NCBI GenBank assembly: GCA_046350295.1
Contig: JAXMAR010000004.1
Span: 1 to 64,000, forward strand
Origin: JAXMAR01 sp046350295
GTDB taxonomy: Bacteria > Planctomycetota > Planctomycetia > Gemmatales > Gemmataceae
Direction of reading: 5' to 3'
DNA length: 64,000 bases
Shown: positions 45,359-54,267 of the stretch, piece by piece
Numbering within the stretch: position 1 is the stretch's first letter
Layout of the letters: every line of letters begins with the position of its first letter
Program-made: the position numbers and the translations under genes
Notes under the pieces: model-generated
Database searches by the model: none
The model's input: the letters and a program-made list of their open reading frames with translations, nothing else
What the model was told of the DNA's origin: nothing

Positions 45359-48300
45359 ATGATCGCACCCCGCACCTCTTCACGTCGAAAACGCCAGGGA
45401 CTGCGATCGCCCAGCAGAAAAAGTCAACTTCGCGTGGAGTTCCTCGAAGACCGGACGCTGATGTCGGTGGCGGCCGCTCTCGCGGACACCCTCCCCTTCA
45501 TCGCGCCGCTCCAGTGGGTCGACGTCGGCGGCGACAACGTATCGGTCTCGCTGGACAAAAGCACCGCGCTGATCGGTGTGACCACGCTGCGCGCCGACAG
45601 CCGCTTCACGGGCATCACCGGCGACGGCTACAACGGCAGCGCTCCCATCGGCGTCGCCATCGTCGATACCGGCATCGATGTGAACCAGCCCAGCCGCTTG
45701 CACGTCGCCGGCGGGGCGAACACCATCGGCGGTACCAGCTTCGACGACAACGAGAGCCACGGCACCCACGTCGCCGGCATCGTCGCCTCCAACGACAGCA
45801 AGTACACCGGCGTCGCGCCCGGCGTCAACCTCTACGCGGTCAAGGTGCTGGACGCTTCGGGCAGCGGCAGCGTGAACAGCATCGCCAACGGCCTGCAGTG
45901 GGTCATCGACCACGCCGCCGCCGACAACATCAAGGTCGTCAACATGTCCCTCGGCGATGGCGGCAACTATGCCCAGGACCAGGGCAACCTCTTCTTCAGC
46001 GCCATCCACAGCAGGATCGACACCCTCGAGTCCATGGGCGTCACGGTCGTCTCGGCCGCCGGCAACTCCTACTTCTCCTTCCAGTCGCCCGGCTCGAGCG
46101 ATCCCGGCTCGGAGTCCACGCTGGATGTCGGAGCGGTCTGGAGCGCGGACTTCGGCGGCGTCCAGTGGTCGAGCGGCGCCGTCGACAACACCTCGGGGCC
46201 CGACCGGCTCGTCAGTTTCAGTCAGCGCGACCCCAACAACACCCGCTTCCTGCTCGCCCCCGGCGCCATCATCACGTCCACCATTCCCATCGAATTCGAC
46301 ACCAGCGACGGGAACGCCGACGGCTTTGCCGCCTTCGCCGGCACGAGCATGGCGACGCCGCACGTGACCGGCGTCGTGGCGCTGATGCAGGACGCCGCCA
46401 TCCAGTTCGGCGGCCGCTACCTCACCCCCAGCGAGGTCGTCAGCATCATCCGCTCCTCCGCCGTCACCGTGTTCGACGGCGACAACGAGAACGACAACGT
46501 GACCAACACCGGGGCGAACTATGCGCGCGTGGACGCCTATGCCGCGGTAAAGGCGGTGTTCGACATGTTCGGTGGCCAGCCCCCACCGAACACCACCGAC
46601 GTGGCCGTCACCTCGGTCAGCGCCACGCCGACCACGGTGGTGCAGGGCAATCCCGTCAACGTCGACGTCACCGTCAAGAACGTCGGCAATCAGAACGTGA
46701 CCGCCGACGTCAATGTCACCCTCACGGACGGGACCGGGGGGCCGACGATCGGTACCTGGACCATCACCGGCGGCCTGGCCGCGGGGACGACGGCGACCCA
46801 CACCTTTACCTGGAGCACGAGCGCGAGCACGACCACCGGAGCGCACACGCTCATCGTCAGCCAGGGCTTTGCCGATGACAACGCTGCCAACGACACGAAG
46901 AGCGTGATCGTGACGGTGAACGCGCCGCCACCCCCGCCGAGCAGCCTCCTTTACCTCTCGGTGCGGAACAACGGCACGGTGGGCGGCCTGAGCGTCGCCA
47001 ACGAGGACATCGTCTCCTTCGACGGCTCCGCCTACCGGATGTTCTTCGACGGCTCCGCGTTCGGCCTGGGCGGTCCGAGCGGCGGCTTCACGATCGACGC
47101 CTTCTCCGTCGTCCAGAGCGGCGGAACCACGCAGATCCTGATGTCGTTCGCCGAGGCCGGCTGGATCGGCGGCACGTCGCTCCCCCTCATCCGCGATGAG
47201 GACATCGTGAAGTTCACCGTGACCGCGTTCGCGGCCAATGGCGCCGTCAGCGCCGGAACCTGGAGCGTGCTTTTCGACGGCAGCGATGTCGGCCTGAACT
47301 CCTCCCTCTTCAGCACCACGAGCGCGGAAGGCATCGACGGCCTCGCCGTCCTCAGCGATGGCCGCCTGCTCATCTCCACGAAAGGCGACGTCAGCGTCCC
47401 CGGAGTCTCGGCGCAGGACGAGGACATTCTCGCCTTCACCCCGACGTCGCTCGGCGCCAACACCGCCGGAACCTGGTCACTCTACTTCGACGGCAGCGAT
47501 GTCGGGCTCACCGACAACAGCGAAGACGTCACCGGGTTCACCGTGCGCGAGAACGGGACCACCAACCTCTACCTCTCCACGCTCGGCAACTTCTCCGTCT
47601 CCGGCGTCTCCGGGACCGGCGGCGACGTGTTCGTCTTCCATCCGACCTCGCTCGGCGCCAACACCGCCGGCGGCTTCGACTCCGCCCTGTTCTTCCACGG
47701 CAGCGCGCAGGGACTGGGGAGCAACCTCCTCTCCGGAATCTCTTTCCTGAAAGTCGTCAACCTGGGCGGCTCCGGCGCGGCCACGGCGCCCGGACTGAAC
47801 CCAGGTGACGGCCCGGCGCCCGACGCCCGGCTGGTGAGCCCGAGCGAAGCCGCGACGCTGGAGGGCGACTTGACCGCGCTCCTGCCGTCCGCGGTCTCGG
47901 CGGCTGCCGCCGTCTTCTTCTCCGTGCCGTCCGCTGCCGGCTCGCTCGCCGTCTCCGGCGGCGTTCCGTCAACCTCGGATTCTTCGAGCGACGTCGCCCA
48001 CCCGGCGCTCGCGACCGGCGGCTTCGCGTCCACGGACCCCGACGCAGACTCGACTCAGGAGATCGTGCTTCCGGCGGAAACGCAGCATGATGCGGCCGCA
48101 ACCCCAGCCGGCTCCGACAGGACGACCGTCCCCGAGGGCGCCAGCGGGGCAAACCGATTGGAGTCCTCGGCCCCCGGCCAGCCGCCCGGCGCGTCCCTTG
48201 ATTGGCGTCGGCTCACGGACGCCTACTTTTCCGCCGAGCGCTCGTTGGCGCCTGACGAGAACCAGACCGACTCGGCGCCGCTATCCTTCGTCGCTCGAAA

Positions 48301-48415
48301 CGAAGGTATCGAGGTCGCCCTTGCCACCGTACTGGCGGGCTACGTCATCGCCCCGCTTCCATCGACACGACAGAGGCGTCCGGACCGGTTCGAGGCGCGT
48401 CCTCGACTGAGTTAG
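45359..48415 (+). CDS. Surface subtilisin-like protease with LEDRTL motif
   Basis: A 1018-residue S8 protease. The N-terminus is basic and carries VEFLEDRTLMSV, the planctomycete LEPR/LEDR-type surface-protein motif. The catalytic triad is Asp in VDTGID (about residue 102), His in HGTHVAG (about 134) and Ser in GTSMATPHV (about 329). A CARDB-like beta domain follows (about 415-520). Residues 530-800 hold at least four repeats around FDGSDVGL and TPTSLGANTAG. The last 200 residues are low complexity. It should act outside the cell. AAGGAG precedes the ATG. Confidence 0.88.
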   Translation: MIAPRTSSRRKRQGLRSPSRKSQLRVEFLEDRTLMSVAAALADTLPFIAPLQWVDVGGDNVSVSLDKSTALIGVTTLRADSRFTGITGDGYNGSAPIGVAIVDTGIDVNQPSRLHVAGGANTIGGTSFDDNESHGTHVAGIVASNDSKYTGVAPGVNLYAVKVLDASGSGSVNSIANGLQWVIDHAAADNIKVVNMSLGDGGNYAQDQGNLFFSAIHSRIDTLESMGVTVVSAAGNSYFSFQSPGSSDPGSESTLDVGAVWSADFGGVQWSSGAVDNTSGPDRLVSFSQRDPNNTRFLLAPGAIITSTIPIEFDTSDGNADGFAAFAGTSMATPHVTGVVALMQDAAIQFGGRYLTPSEVVSIIRSSAVTVFDGDNENDNVTNTGANYARVDAYAAVKAVFDMFGGQPPPNTTDVAVTSVSATPTTVVQGNPVNVDVTVKNVGNQNVTADVNVTLTDGTGGPTIGTWTITGGLAAGTTATHTFTWSTSASTTTGAHTLIVSQGFADDNAANDTKSVIVTVNAPPPPPSSLLYLSVRNNGTVGGLSVANEDIVSFDGSAYRMFFDGSAFGLGGPSGGFTIDAFSVVQSGGTTQILMSFAEAGWIGGTSLPLIRDEDIVKFTVTAFAANGAVSAGTWSVLFDGSDVGLNSSLFSTTSAEGIDGLAVLSDGRLLISTKGDVSVPGVSAQDEDILAFTPTSLGANTAGTWSLYFDGSDVGLTDNSEDVTGFTVRENGTTNLYLSTLGNFSVSGVSGTGGDVFVFHPTSLGANTAGGFDSALFFHGSAQGLGSNLLSGISFLKVVNLGGSGAATAPGLNPGDGPAPDARLVSPSEAATLEGDLTALLPSAVSAAAAVFFSVPSAAGSLAVSGGVPSTSDSSSDVAHPALATGGFASTDPDADSTQEIVLPAETQHDAAATPAGSDRTTVPEGASGANRLESSAPGQPPGASLDWRRLTDAYFSAERSLAPDENQTDSAPLSFVARNEGIEVALATVLAGYVIAPLPSTRQRRPDRFEARPRLS

Positions 48416-48430
48416 CCAAGGACACAAAAC

Positions 48431-48477
48431 AGGTGTCGGGACTTTTTCTGGCCTCCCCAGAAAAGGTTCCGATACCT
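48431..48477. terminator. Large stem-loop, likely terminator
   Basis: The arms AGGTGTCGGGACTTTTTCTG and CAGAAAAGGTTCCGATACCT pair over about 20 positions with three or four mismatches around a CCTCCC loop, followed by TTTT. It lies 16 bases after the protease stop, and separates it from the BMC operon. Confidence 0.55.
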
Positions 48478-48677
48478 TTTGCGATCCGCCACCTCATCAA
48501 CAAGGCGCTCGGACGCCGCACATCCCTCGCCTCTCCCGCGGTTTTGGCGCACAACCTCCCCTCGGATCGTCCCATCGCAGAACCCCGGGAAACCGTTGTC
48601 CCGCGTGAATCTCGGCGCCTTGAGAAAAATTGGAAGATATTTACAAAAATGCCACTTGATTCTGTCACATAAACTGT

Positions 48678-48712
48678 ACAATTTAGGTAGAGTTTGCCAC
48701 AATTAGGTGGCA
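48678..48712 (+). promoter_or_regulatory. Candidate operator of the BMC operon
   Basis: Two direct repeats, ACAATTTAGGTAG (48678-48690) and ACAATTAGGTGG (48699-48710), start 21 bases apart, two helical turns. An inverted repeat TGCCAC-N6-GTGGCA (48695-48712) overlaps the second. A -10-like TACAAT (48677-48682) touches the first. The AT-rich block just before a DeoR gene is a good place for an autoregulatory operator. Confidence 0.45.
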
Positions 48713-48743
48713 GATATTTTCCACAACATAGCAGGATGTGCAC

Positions 48744-49529
48744 GTGATCGTGGAAGAACGCCGCCAAAAAGTGCTCGATCTGGTCACTCACAAAGGCTTC
48801 GTCTCCCTCACGGATCTGGCCCAGGAACTCGAAGCTTCCGAGTCGACCATACGCCGGGACCTCGACTTCTGGGACAAGCAGGGCGTTCTCCGCCGTACCC
48901 ATGGCGGGGCCGTCTATCTGGTCGACGGCCAGAGTCTGCCCCCGCTGGAAGAACGGACTTCCCGGCAGATCAGGGAGAAGCAGGCCATCGCGCGCGCCGC
49001 CGCCTCACGCATTCAGGACGGCGACGCCATCCTGATCGACGGCGGCACCACGACCCTGGAGATTGCCCGGCTGCTGATCGGTCGCCCCATGCAGATCGTC
49101 ACCAACAGCCTGCCGATCGCGAACCTGTTCGCCAATAGCCGCGAGACTGACCTCGTCATCCTCGGCGGCTACGTCTACCCGCGAACCGGCGTGGCGCTCG
49201 GCCCGCTCACGGTGCGCATGCTCGAAGAGGTCCACGTCCACCAGACGCTCCTCTCGTGCAGCGGCATCACCGCCAAGGGGTTGTTCAACAGCAACGTCCT
49301 CCTGGTGGAAACGCAGCGGCGCATGATGAGCGCCGCCGATGAAGTGGTGGTCGTCGCCGATCACCAGAAGTTCGGCAAGCAATCGCTGGCGTTCCTGTGC
49401 GAGCAGTCGGCCGTCGACACCTTGATTGTCGATTCCGGCCTCGCCAAGGAGCAGCGCGGCCTGATTGATGAAACACAGGTCCGGCTCATCGTCGCCGGAT
49501 CGGCATCGAGCGAGGACTTCCGGCAATGA
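48744..49529 (+). CDS. DeoR-family transcriptional regulator
   Basis: A 261-residue regulator. It has an N-terminal winged HTH (VSLTDLAQELEASESTIRRD, then GVLRRTHGGAV) and a C-terminal DeoR sensor domain (IDGGTTTLEIARLL, GVALGPLTVRML) that binds phosphorylated sugars. It heads the BMC operon, as in other planctomycete loci, and probably represses it until a sugar phosphate appears. GTG 48744 is favoured because AGGA lies seven bases before it; GTG 48738 is too close. It overlaps pduL. Confidence 0.88.
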   Translation: MIVEERRQKVLDLVTHKGFVSLTDLAQELEASESTIRRDLDFWDKQGVLRRTHGGAVYLVDGQSLPPLEERTSRQIREKQAIARAAASRIQDGDAILIDGGTTTLEIARLLIGRPMQIVTNSLPIANLFANSRETDLVILGGYVYPRTGVALGPLTVRMLEEVHVHQTLLSCSGITAKGLFNSNVLLVETQRRMMSAADEVVVVADHQKFGKQSLAFLCEQSAVDTLIVDSGLAKEQRGLIDETQVRLIVAGSASSEDFRQ

Positions 49530-50260
49530 TGACCCTCGACCGCGGCGTCGTCGAACGGCTGGTGCGCGACGCGATCACGAAGCGCCTCGGCGTCCGTAGC
49601 GGAGGTCGCCAGACTTCCGACGTACGCCGGACTTCCGACTTACGTGGCGATACGCCCGGAAGTCTGGCGACTTCCGCTACGAGCACGGCCCCGAAGCTCG
49701 TCGTCAACATCTCCGCGCGGCATTGCCACGTGACGCAGGAAGACCTCGAGCGCCTCTTCGGCAAGGGCCACAAGCTGACCATTCACAAGGACCTTTATCA
49801 GGACGGCTTCTTCGCGGCCGCCGAGCAGGTGACGATCATCGGCCCGCGCCAGCGCATGATCCCGAATCTGCGCATTCTCGGCCCGTGCCGCGACCATACG
49901 CAGGTCGAGCTGGCGTTCACCGACGCCATCTCCCTCGGCATCAACCCGCCCGTGCGCAAGAGCGGCGACCATCGCGATTCCCCCGGCTGCTACCTGATGG
50001 GCCCGGCCGGCATGATCGAAATGCCCAGAGGCGTGATCCGCCACGAGCGACACGTCCACATGGGACCAAGGGATTGCGAATACTACGGCGTCAAGGACGG
50101 CGACCGCCTCCATCTGCGGGTGAAGAGCACCTGCTCCGCGGTCCTGGAAGACCTCCTCGTCCGCTTCGCCCCGGCGAGCAAACTCGAGGTCCACCTCGAC
50201 ACGGATGAAGGCAACGCGGTCGACCTGGTACACGCGACGAAATGCGAGTTGTTCAAGTGA
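49526..50260 (+). CDS. pduL: Phosphotransacylase PduL with REPIN in its linker
   Basis: Converts acyl-CoA to acyl-phosphate inside the compartment, recycling CoA. Residues 1-22 (MMTLDRGVVERLVRDAITKR) form an amphipathic encapsulation helix. Residues 24-52 are encoded by an inserted palindromic repeat. The catalytic part has the Zn-binding motifs SARHCHVTQ and RHERHVHMGP of the PduL double barrel. Total 244 residues, about 30 longer than typical because of the insert. The ATG overlaps the DeoR stop. Confidence 0.9.
   Translation: MMTLDRGVVERLVRDAITKRLGVRSGGRQTSDVRRTSDLRGDTPGSLATSATSTAPKLVVNISARHCHVTQEDLERLFGKGHKLTIHKDLYQDGFFAAAEQVTIIGPRQRMIPNLRILGPCRDHTQVELAFTDAISLGINPPVRKSGDHRDSPGCYLMGPAGMIEMPRGVIRHERHVHMGPRDCEYYGVKDGDRLHLRVKSTCSAVLEDLLVRFAPASKLEVHLDTDEGNAVDLVHATKCELFK
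49596..49680. repeat. REPIN-like element inside pduL
   Basis: Starts GTAG and ends CTAC. The first hairpin is CGGAGGTC-GCCA-GACTTCCG, the second CGGAAGTC-TGGC-GACTTCCG; as inverted copies the 25-base ends match at 24 positions. This is the GTAG-hairpin doublet structure of REPINs. It is read through without a stop, encoding a Ser/Thr/Gly/Arg-rich linker between the encapsulation helix and the enzyme. Confidence 0.75.
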
Positions 50261-50270
50261 TCCTGATCGT

Positions 50271-50300
50271 TAGCCCCGGTTCGCAGAACCGGGCGGACAG
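50271..50300 (+). repeat. BMC-locus palindrome, copy 1
   Basis: TAGCCCCGGTTCGCAGAACC followed by GGGCGGACAG. The core CCGGTTC-GCA-GAACCGG folds as a hairpin. It lies 10 bases after the pduL stop and before the first BMC-H gene. One G is lost in this copy relative to the one at 54270. Confidence 0.7.
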
Positions 50301-50348
50301 GTGTCACGCGCCGGAACTGAAACCCTTTTTCTTTCGAGAGGTTCGCAA

Positions 50349-50657
50349 ATGGCAGCAAACATGGAAGCCCTCGGCATGATCGAGACCAAGGGCCTGGTGG
50401 CGCTGATCGAAGCCAGCGACGCCATGCTCAAGGCCGCCAACGTCACGCTCCTGGGTTGGCAGAAAATCGGCAGCGGCCTGGTCACCAGCTTCGTCGTCGG
50501 CGACGTCGCCGCGGTCAAGGCCGCCATCGACGCCGGCGCGGCCGCGGCCGGCCGCATCGGCGAAGTCGTCGGCATCCAGGTCATCCCGAGGCCGCACGAG
50601 GATACGGGCAAGGTCCTCCCCGGCGCCGGCGCCAAGCCCGCCGCCAACCTGGGCTAA
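50349..50657 (+). CDS. BMC-H shell protein 1
   Basis: A 102-residue hexameric shell protein (Pfam BMC): ALGMIETKGLVALIEASDAM and LKAANVTLLGWQKIGSGLVT are classic. The pore-forming strand region reads GDVAAVKAAIDAGAAAAGRIGEVVG. The C-terminus has an extra Ala/Pro/Gly tail after IPRPHED. It forms part of the compartment wall. It is flanked by two inverted copies of a palindromic repeat. Confidence 0.95.
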   Translation: MAANMEALGMIETKGLVALIEASDAMLKAANVTLLGWQKIGSGLVTSFVVGDVAAVKAAIDAGAAAAGRIGEVVGIQVIPRPHEDTGKVLPGAGAKPAANLG

Positions 50658-50761
50658 CCAGAAAACGATGTCCCTCGCCGCGTCGACCGCTTGCGGTTTC
50701 GCGTGCGCGGCGCCCAGGGGTAAGTATTCGCCCGGACTCTGGTCGCCGGCATAGGGACGCC

Positions 50762-50794
50762 GCCCGCCCCGGTTCTGCGAACCGCGGCTAAACG
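50762..50794 (-). repeat. BMC-locus palindrome, copy 2 (inverted)
   Basis: GCCCGCCCCGGTTCTGCGAA followed by CCGCGGCTAAACG is the reverse complement of the copies at 50271 and 54268, with one change. It lies between the two BMC-H genes, about 50 bases before the second start. Confidence 0.7.
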
Positions 50795-50842
50795 AAAACA
50801 AGATCAACCGACAACGAGTCTCCATCTTTCGAGGTTTTATCC

Positions 50843-51124
50843 ATGGCCAAGACATCCAATGAAGCCCTCGGCCTCGTCGAGACCAAGGGCCTGATCGCCA
50901 CCATCGCCGCCACCGACGCCATGTGCAAGGCCGCCAACGTCACCATGGCCGGCCAGGTGCAGATCGGTGGCGCCTTCGTCACCACCTTCGTTCGCGGCGA
51001 CGTCGGCTCGGTCCGCGCCGCCGTCGACGCCGGCGGCGCCGCCGCCAGCCAGCACGGCGAACTCGTCAGCTCGCACGTGATCCCGCGCCCCGAAGAGAAC
51101 GTGCTGAGCGTGTTCCTCAAGTAG
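50843..51124 (+). CDS. BMC-H shell protein 2
   Basis: A 93-residue hexamer subunit: EALGLVETKGLIATIAATDA, KAANVTMAGQVQIGGAFVT, VRGDVGSVRAAVDAGGAAA, ending with VIPRPEENVLSVF. It is similar to but distinct from BMC-H 1 and lacks that protein's tail, so the wall has mixed facets. Confidence 0.95.
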   Translation: MAKTSNEALGLVETKGLIATIAATDAMCKAANVTMAGQVQIGGAFVTTFVRGDVGSVRAAVDAGGAAASQHGELVSSHVIPRPEENVLSVFLK

Positions 51125-51213
51125 CAGGCGCCCTCCGTGTGCCGTCGCGAAGAAGTGTCGCAGATGGCGTCCCGTTGCGCCCGTCGCTTACGCTTCCGGC
51201 TCGGATATTTTCG

Positions 51214-52431
51214 ATGAAGATCCTCGTCGCCAATCTCGGCAGCACCAGCTTCAAGTACCGCCTCTTCGACATGGAGTCGGAGAAGGTGCTGGCGCGCGGC
51301 GGCGTGGAACGCATCGGGGCGGCCGAGTCGCCGGCCTTTGTCGAGGTCGAGGGCACGCGCGAGGAGAGCAAGGTCGCCGCCAAGGACCACGCGGCCGCCG
51401 TCCGTCTTTGTCTCCAGCAGCTGACGCAGAAACGCGTTCTCGCCAGCCCGAAAGAGCTGGCGGCGATCGGTTTCAAAGCGGTGCACGCCCAAGGCGTCAC
51501 CGGCGTGCAGCGCGTCGACGAGCGCGTCCTCGAGGCGATGGAAGCGTTCAACGACATCGCGCCGGCGCACAACCCGCCGTACGTCGCGGCGATGCGTCTC
51601 CTCTCGCGCGAGCTGCCCGAGATCCCGCTGGTCGCCGCCTTCGAGACCGGCTTCCACGAGACGATCGCTCCCGCCGAGAAGCTCTACGCCGCGCCGCTCG
51701 AATGGGCCGAAAAGCACGGCGTCAAGAAATGGGGTTTCCACGGCGCCAGCCACCGTTACATCGCCGGCCGCGCGGGCGAGCTTCTGACGGCGAGCCGGGC
51801 GGCGTCAGCCCCCGGAGGGCAGGACACGAAGCTCATCTCCTGCCACCTCGGCGGCTCGAGTTCCTTGTGCGCCATCGAGAACGGCCAATCCCGCGCCACC
51901 ACGATGGGCATGAGCCCGCAGAGTGGCCTGCCCAATAACAACCGCGCCGGCGATTTCGACCCCTTCGCCCTCCCGGTCCTGATGCGCGCCACCGGCAGGA
52001 CGCTCGGGCAACTGCTCGACGATCTCGCCAACCGCTCCGGCCTGCTCGGCCTGAGCGGCTTCAACGATCTGCGCGACATCGAAACCGCCGCCGCAAAAGG
52101 CGACGCCAAGGCGACACTGGCGTTCGACGTCTTCGTCGCCTCGGTACGCCACTACCTCGGCGCCTACCTTGTGCTGCTCGGTGGCGCCGACGCCATCGTC
52201 TTCACCGGCGGCATCGGCGAGAACTCGGCGAACATGCGACACGCCGTCCTGCGCGATCTCCGCTGGTTCGGCATCGCCCTCGATGAGGCCAAGAACAAGA
52301 CCGCCAAAGGCGAGATGCGGATCGACGCCCCCGGCAGTCGCGTCCAGGTCTGGATCATGCCGACCAACGAGGAGTTGATCGTCGCTCGCCAGGCCCGCGA
52401 CCTGCTCCAGAACACCCAAGCCCCGGGATAA
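51214..52431 (+). CDS. ackA: Acetate/propionate kinase
   Basis: Transfers phosphate from acyl-phosphate to ADP, giving ATP and the carboxylic acid. It has 405 residues. Motifs: VANLGSTSFKYRLFD, GFKAVHAQG, WGFHGASHRYIAGR, SCHLGGSSSLCAIENG, TTMGMSPQSGL, FTGGIGENSANMR. Together with PduL it completes the aldehyde-to-acid branch of the BMC pathway. The ribosome site before ATG 51214 is weak (GGAT). Confidence 0.93.
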   Translation: MKILVANLGSTSFKYRLFDMESEKVLARGGVERIGAAESPAFVEVEGTREESKVAAKDHAAAVRLCLQQLTQKRVLASPKELAAIGFKAVHAQGVTGVQRVDERVLEAMEAFNDIAPAHNPPYVAAMRLLSRELPEIPLVAAFETGFHETIAPAEKLYAAPLEWAEKHGVKKWGFHGASHRYIAGRAGELLTASRAASAPGGQDTKLISCHLGGSSSLCAIENGQSRATTMGMSPQSGLPNNNRAGDFDPFALPVLMRATGRTLGQLLDDLANRSGLLGLSGFNDLRDIETAAAKGDAKATLAFDVFVASVRHYLGAYLVLLGGADAIVFTGGIGENSANMRHAVLRDLRWFGIALDEAKNKTAKGEMRIDAPGSRVQVWIMPTNEELIVARQARDLLQNTQAPG

Positions 52432-52466
52432 GCGCAGCGTTCCCGGGATGAAGAGACGGGGAAAAA

Positions 52467-52781
52467 ATGTTTCTCGCCAAAGTCAACGGCAGCGTGGTCG
52501 CGACGCAGAAGGTCGACAGCATGACCGGCCGCAAGCTGCTCACCGTCGAGCCGCTCCGCGTTGACCCCGCTCAGCGCGATCGCCTCGTCGGCACGGGCCG
52601 CACCTTCGTTTGCGTCGACACGGTCGGCGCCGGCCAGGGCGAAATGGTGCTGATCGTGCAGGGCTCGAGCGCCCGTTTGACGCCCGAGACGGAAAAGCTG
52701 CCGGTCGACGCCACGATCATCGGTATCGTCGACACGGTCAACGTGGAAAACAAGACGATCTTCGACGCGAAGACAGCCTGA
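52467..52781 (+). CDS. BMC-P shell protein 1 (EutN/CcmL)
   Basis: A 104-residue pentamer protein of the EutN/CcmL family. It opens with MFLAKVNGSVVATQKVDSMT and has the central VDTVGAGQGEMVLIVQGSSA and IIGIVDTV. Pentamers cap the vertices of the shell. It lies between ackA and the aldehyde dehydrogenase. Confidence 0.93.
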   Translation: MFLAKVNGSVVATQKVDSMTGRKLLTVEPLRVDPAQRDRLVGTGRTFVCVDTVGAGQGEMVLIVQGSSARLTPETEKLPVDATIIGIVDTVNVENKTIFDAKTA

Positions 52782-52841
52782 TTCAGGACGTATGCCGTGC
52801 CCCCCCGAGGGTCACGGCCAAACATCGAGTGGAACGCCATC

Positions 52842-54257
52842 ATGTTGCAACTAACCGACGATCTCGTTCGCTCCGTCGTTCAAGAGGTGCTCAGCGCCAT
52901 GAAAGGCGGGGGCGCCGTCAAGGTCGCGTCCGGCCGCTTCGGCGTCTTCACCAGCGTCGACGAGGCGGTCGCGGCGGCGAAGAAGGCGCAGGCCGATTTC
53001 GAGAAGCTCGGCCTGGAGGCGCGGCGCAAGGCGGTCGATTGCGTCCGCCGCATTTGCGTCGAGCGCGCCGAGGAATTGGGCCGCGACGAGTTCGACGAGA
53101 CCAAGATCGGCCGGCTCGTGCACAAGGTCGAGAAGCTCAAGACCTGCGCCGAGAAGACGCCGGGCGTCGAGTTTCTCCGCACCGAGGCCTTCAGCGGCGA
53201 CAACGGCGTCACCGTGCAGGAGTTCGCCCCCTTCGGCGTCGTCGGCATCATCACGCCGGTCACCCACTCGCTGCCGACGCTGGCCTGCAACGCCATCAAC
53301 CTTCTCGCCGCCGGCAACTCGTTCGTCTGCAACCCGCATCCCTCGGGCGCGAAGATCGCCTGCAAGGGCACGCGGCTTTTCAATGAAGCCATCCACCAGG
53401 CCATCGGCATCGACAATCTTCTGACCATCATCCAGGAGCCGACGCTCGAAACGGCCCAGGCGATTTTTGACCATCGCGACGTTCGCCTGCTCTGCGTCAC
53501 TGGCGGCCCCGCGGTCGGCCGGGCGGCGCTGCGCAGCCCCAAGCGCGCCATCGTCGCCGGCCCCGGCAATCCGCCGGTCGTCGTCGACGAGACCGCCGAC
53601 CTCGACAACGCCGCCCGCTGCATCGTTCAGGGGGGAGCGTACGACAACAACCTCCTCTGCATCGGCGAGAAGGAAGTCTTCGCCGTCGCCGGCATCTTCG
53701 ACGAGTTGATGCAGGCGATGACCCGCCACAAGGCCGTCCGCCTCGACGCCAAGCAGATCGAGGCGCTCACCAAGATCGCGTTCGTCCCCGGCGAAGGCGG
53801 GAAGTCGATTGTGAACAAGGACCTGATCGGCCAGGACGCCGCCGTCCTGGCCAGGCACGCCGGCATGTCGATCCCGGCCGATACCGAGCTGATCTTCGGC
53901 GAGACCGATGAGCATCACCCGTTCGTCGACCACGAACAGATGATGCCGTTCGTGCCGTTCGTCAAGACGCCGGACGTCGACACGGCGATCGCGCTCGCCA
54001 AGAAATACGAGCACGGCTTCCGCCACACCGCGATCATCCACTCGCGCAACATCGACACGATCACCAAGATGGCCCGCGTCATGGACACGACGCTGTTCGT
54101 CCAGAACGGCCCGAGCACCGCGTCCCTGGGCGGCGGCGGCGAAGGCTACCTCAGCTTCAGCATCGCGACACCGACCGGCGAAGGCGTGACGACGCCGCTG
54201 ACGTTCACGCGACAGAGACGGTCGACGACGGCCGCGGGCGGACTGCGAATCTTCTAG
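52842..54257 (+). CDS. pduP: CoA-acylating aldehyde dehydrogenase (PduP-like)
   Basis: Oxidises lactaldehyde, acetaldehyde or propionaldehyde to acyl-CoA with NAD+ in the compartment. It has 471 residues. The N-terminal LTDDLVRSVVQEVLSAMK is an amphipathic encapsulation helix, then a linker, then the ALDH domain (VVGIITPVTHSLPTL, VTGGPAVG, AGPGNPPVVVDE). The catalytic Cys sits in NNLLCIGEKEVF near residue 272. A palindrome follows its stop. Confidence 0.93.
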   Translation: MLQLTDDLVRSVVQEVLSAMKGGGAVKVASGRFGVFTSVDEAVAAAKKAQADFEKLGLEARRKAVDCVRRICVERAEELGRDEFDETKIGRLVHKVEKLKTCAEKTPGVEFLRTEAFSGDNGVTVQEFAPFGVVGIITPVTHSLPTLACNAINLLAAGNSFVCNPHPSGAKIACKGTRLFNEAIHQAIGIDNLLTIIQEPTLETAQAIFDHRDVRLLCVTGGPAVGRAALRSPKRAIVAGPGNPPVVVDETADLDNAARCIVQGGAYDNNLLCIGEKEVFAVAGIFDELMQAMTRHKAVRLDAKQIEALTKIAFVPGEGGKSIVNKDLIGQDAAVLARHAGMSIPADTELIFGETDEHHPFVDHEQMMPFVPFVKTPDVDTAIALAKKYEHGFRHTAIIHSRNIDTITKMARVMDTTLFVQNGPSTASLGGGGEGYLSFSIATPTGEGVTTPLTFTRQRRSTTAAGGLRIF

Positions 54258-54267
54258 ATCTTTTTCC

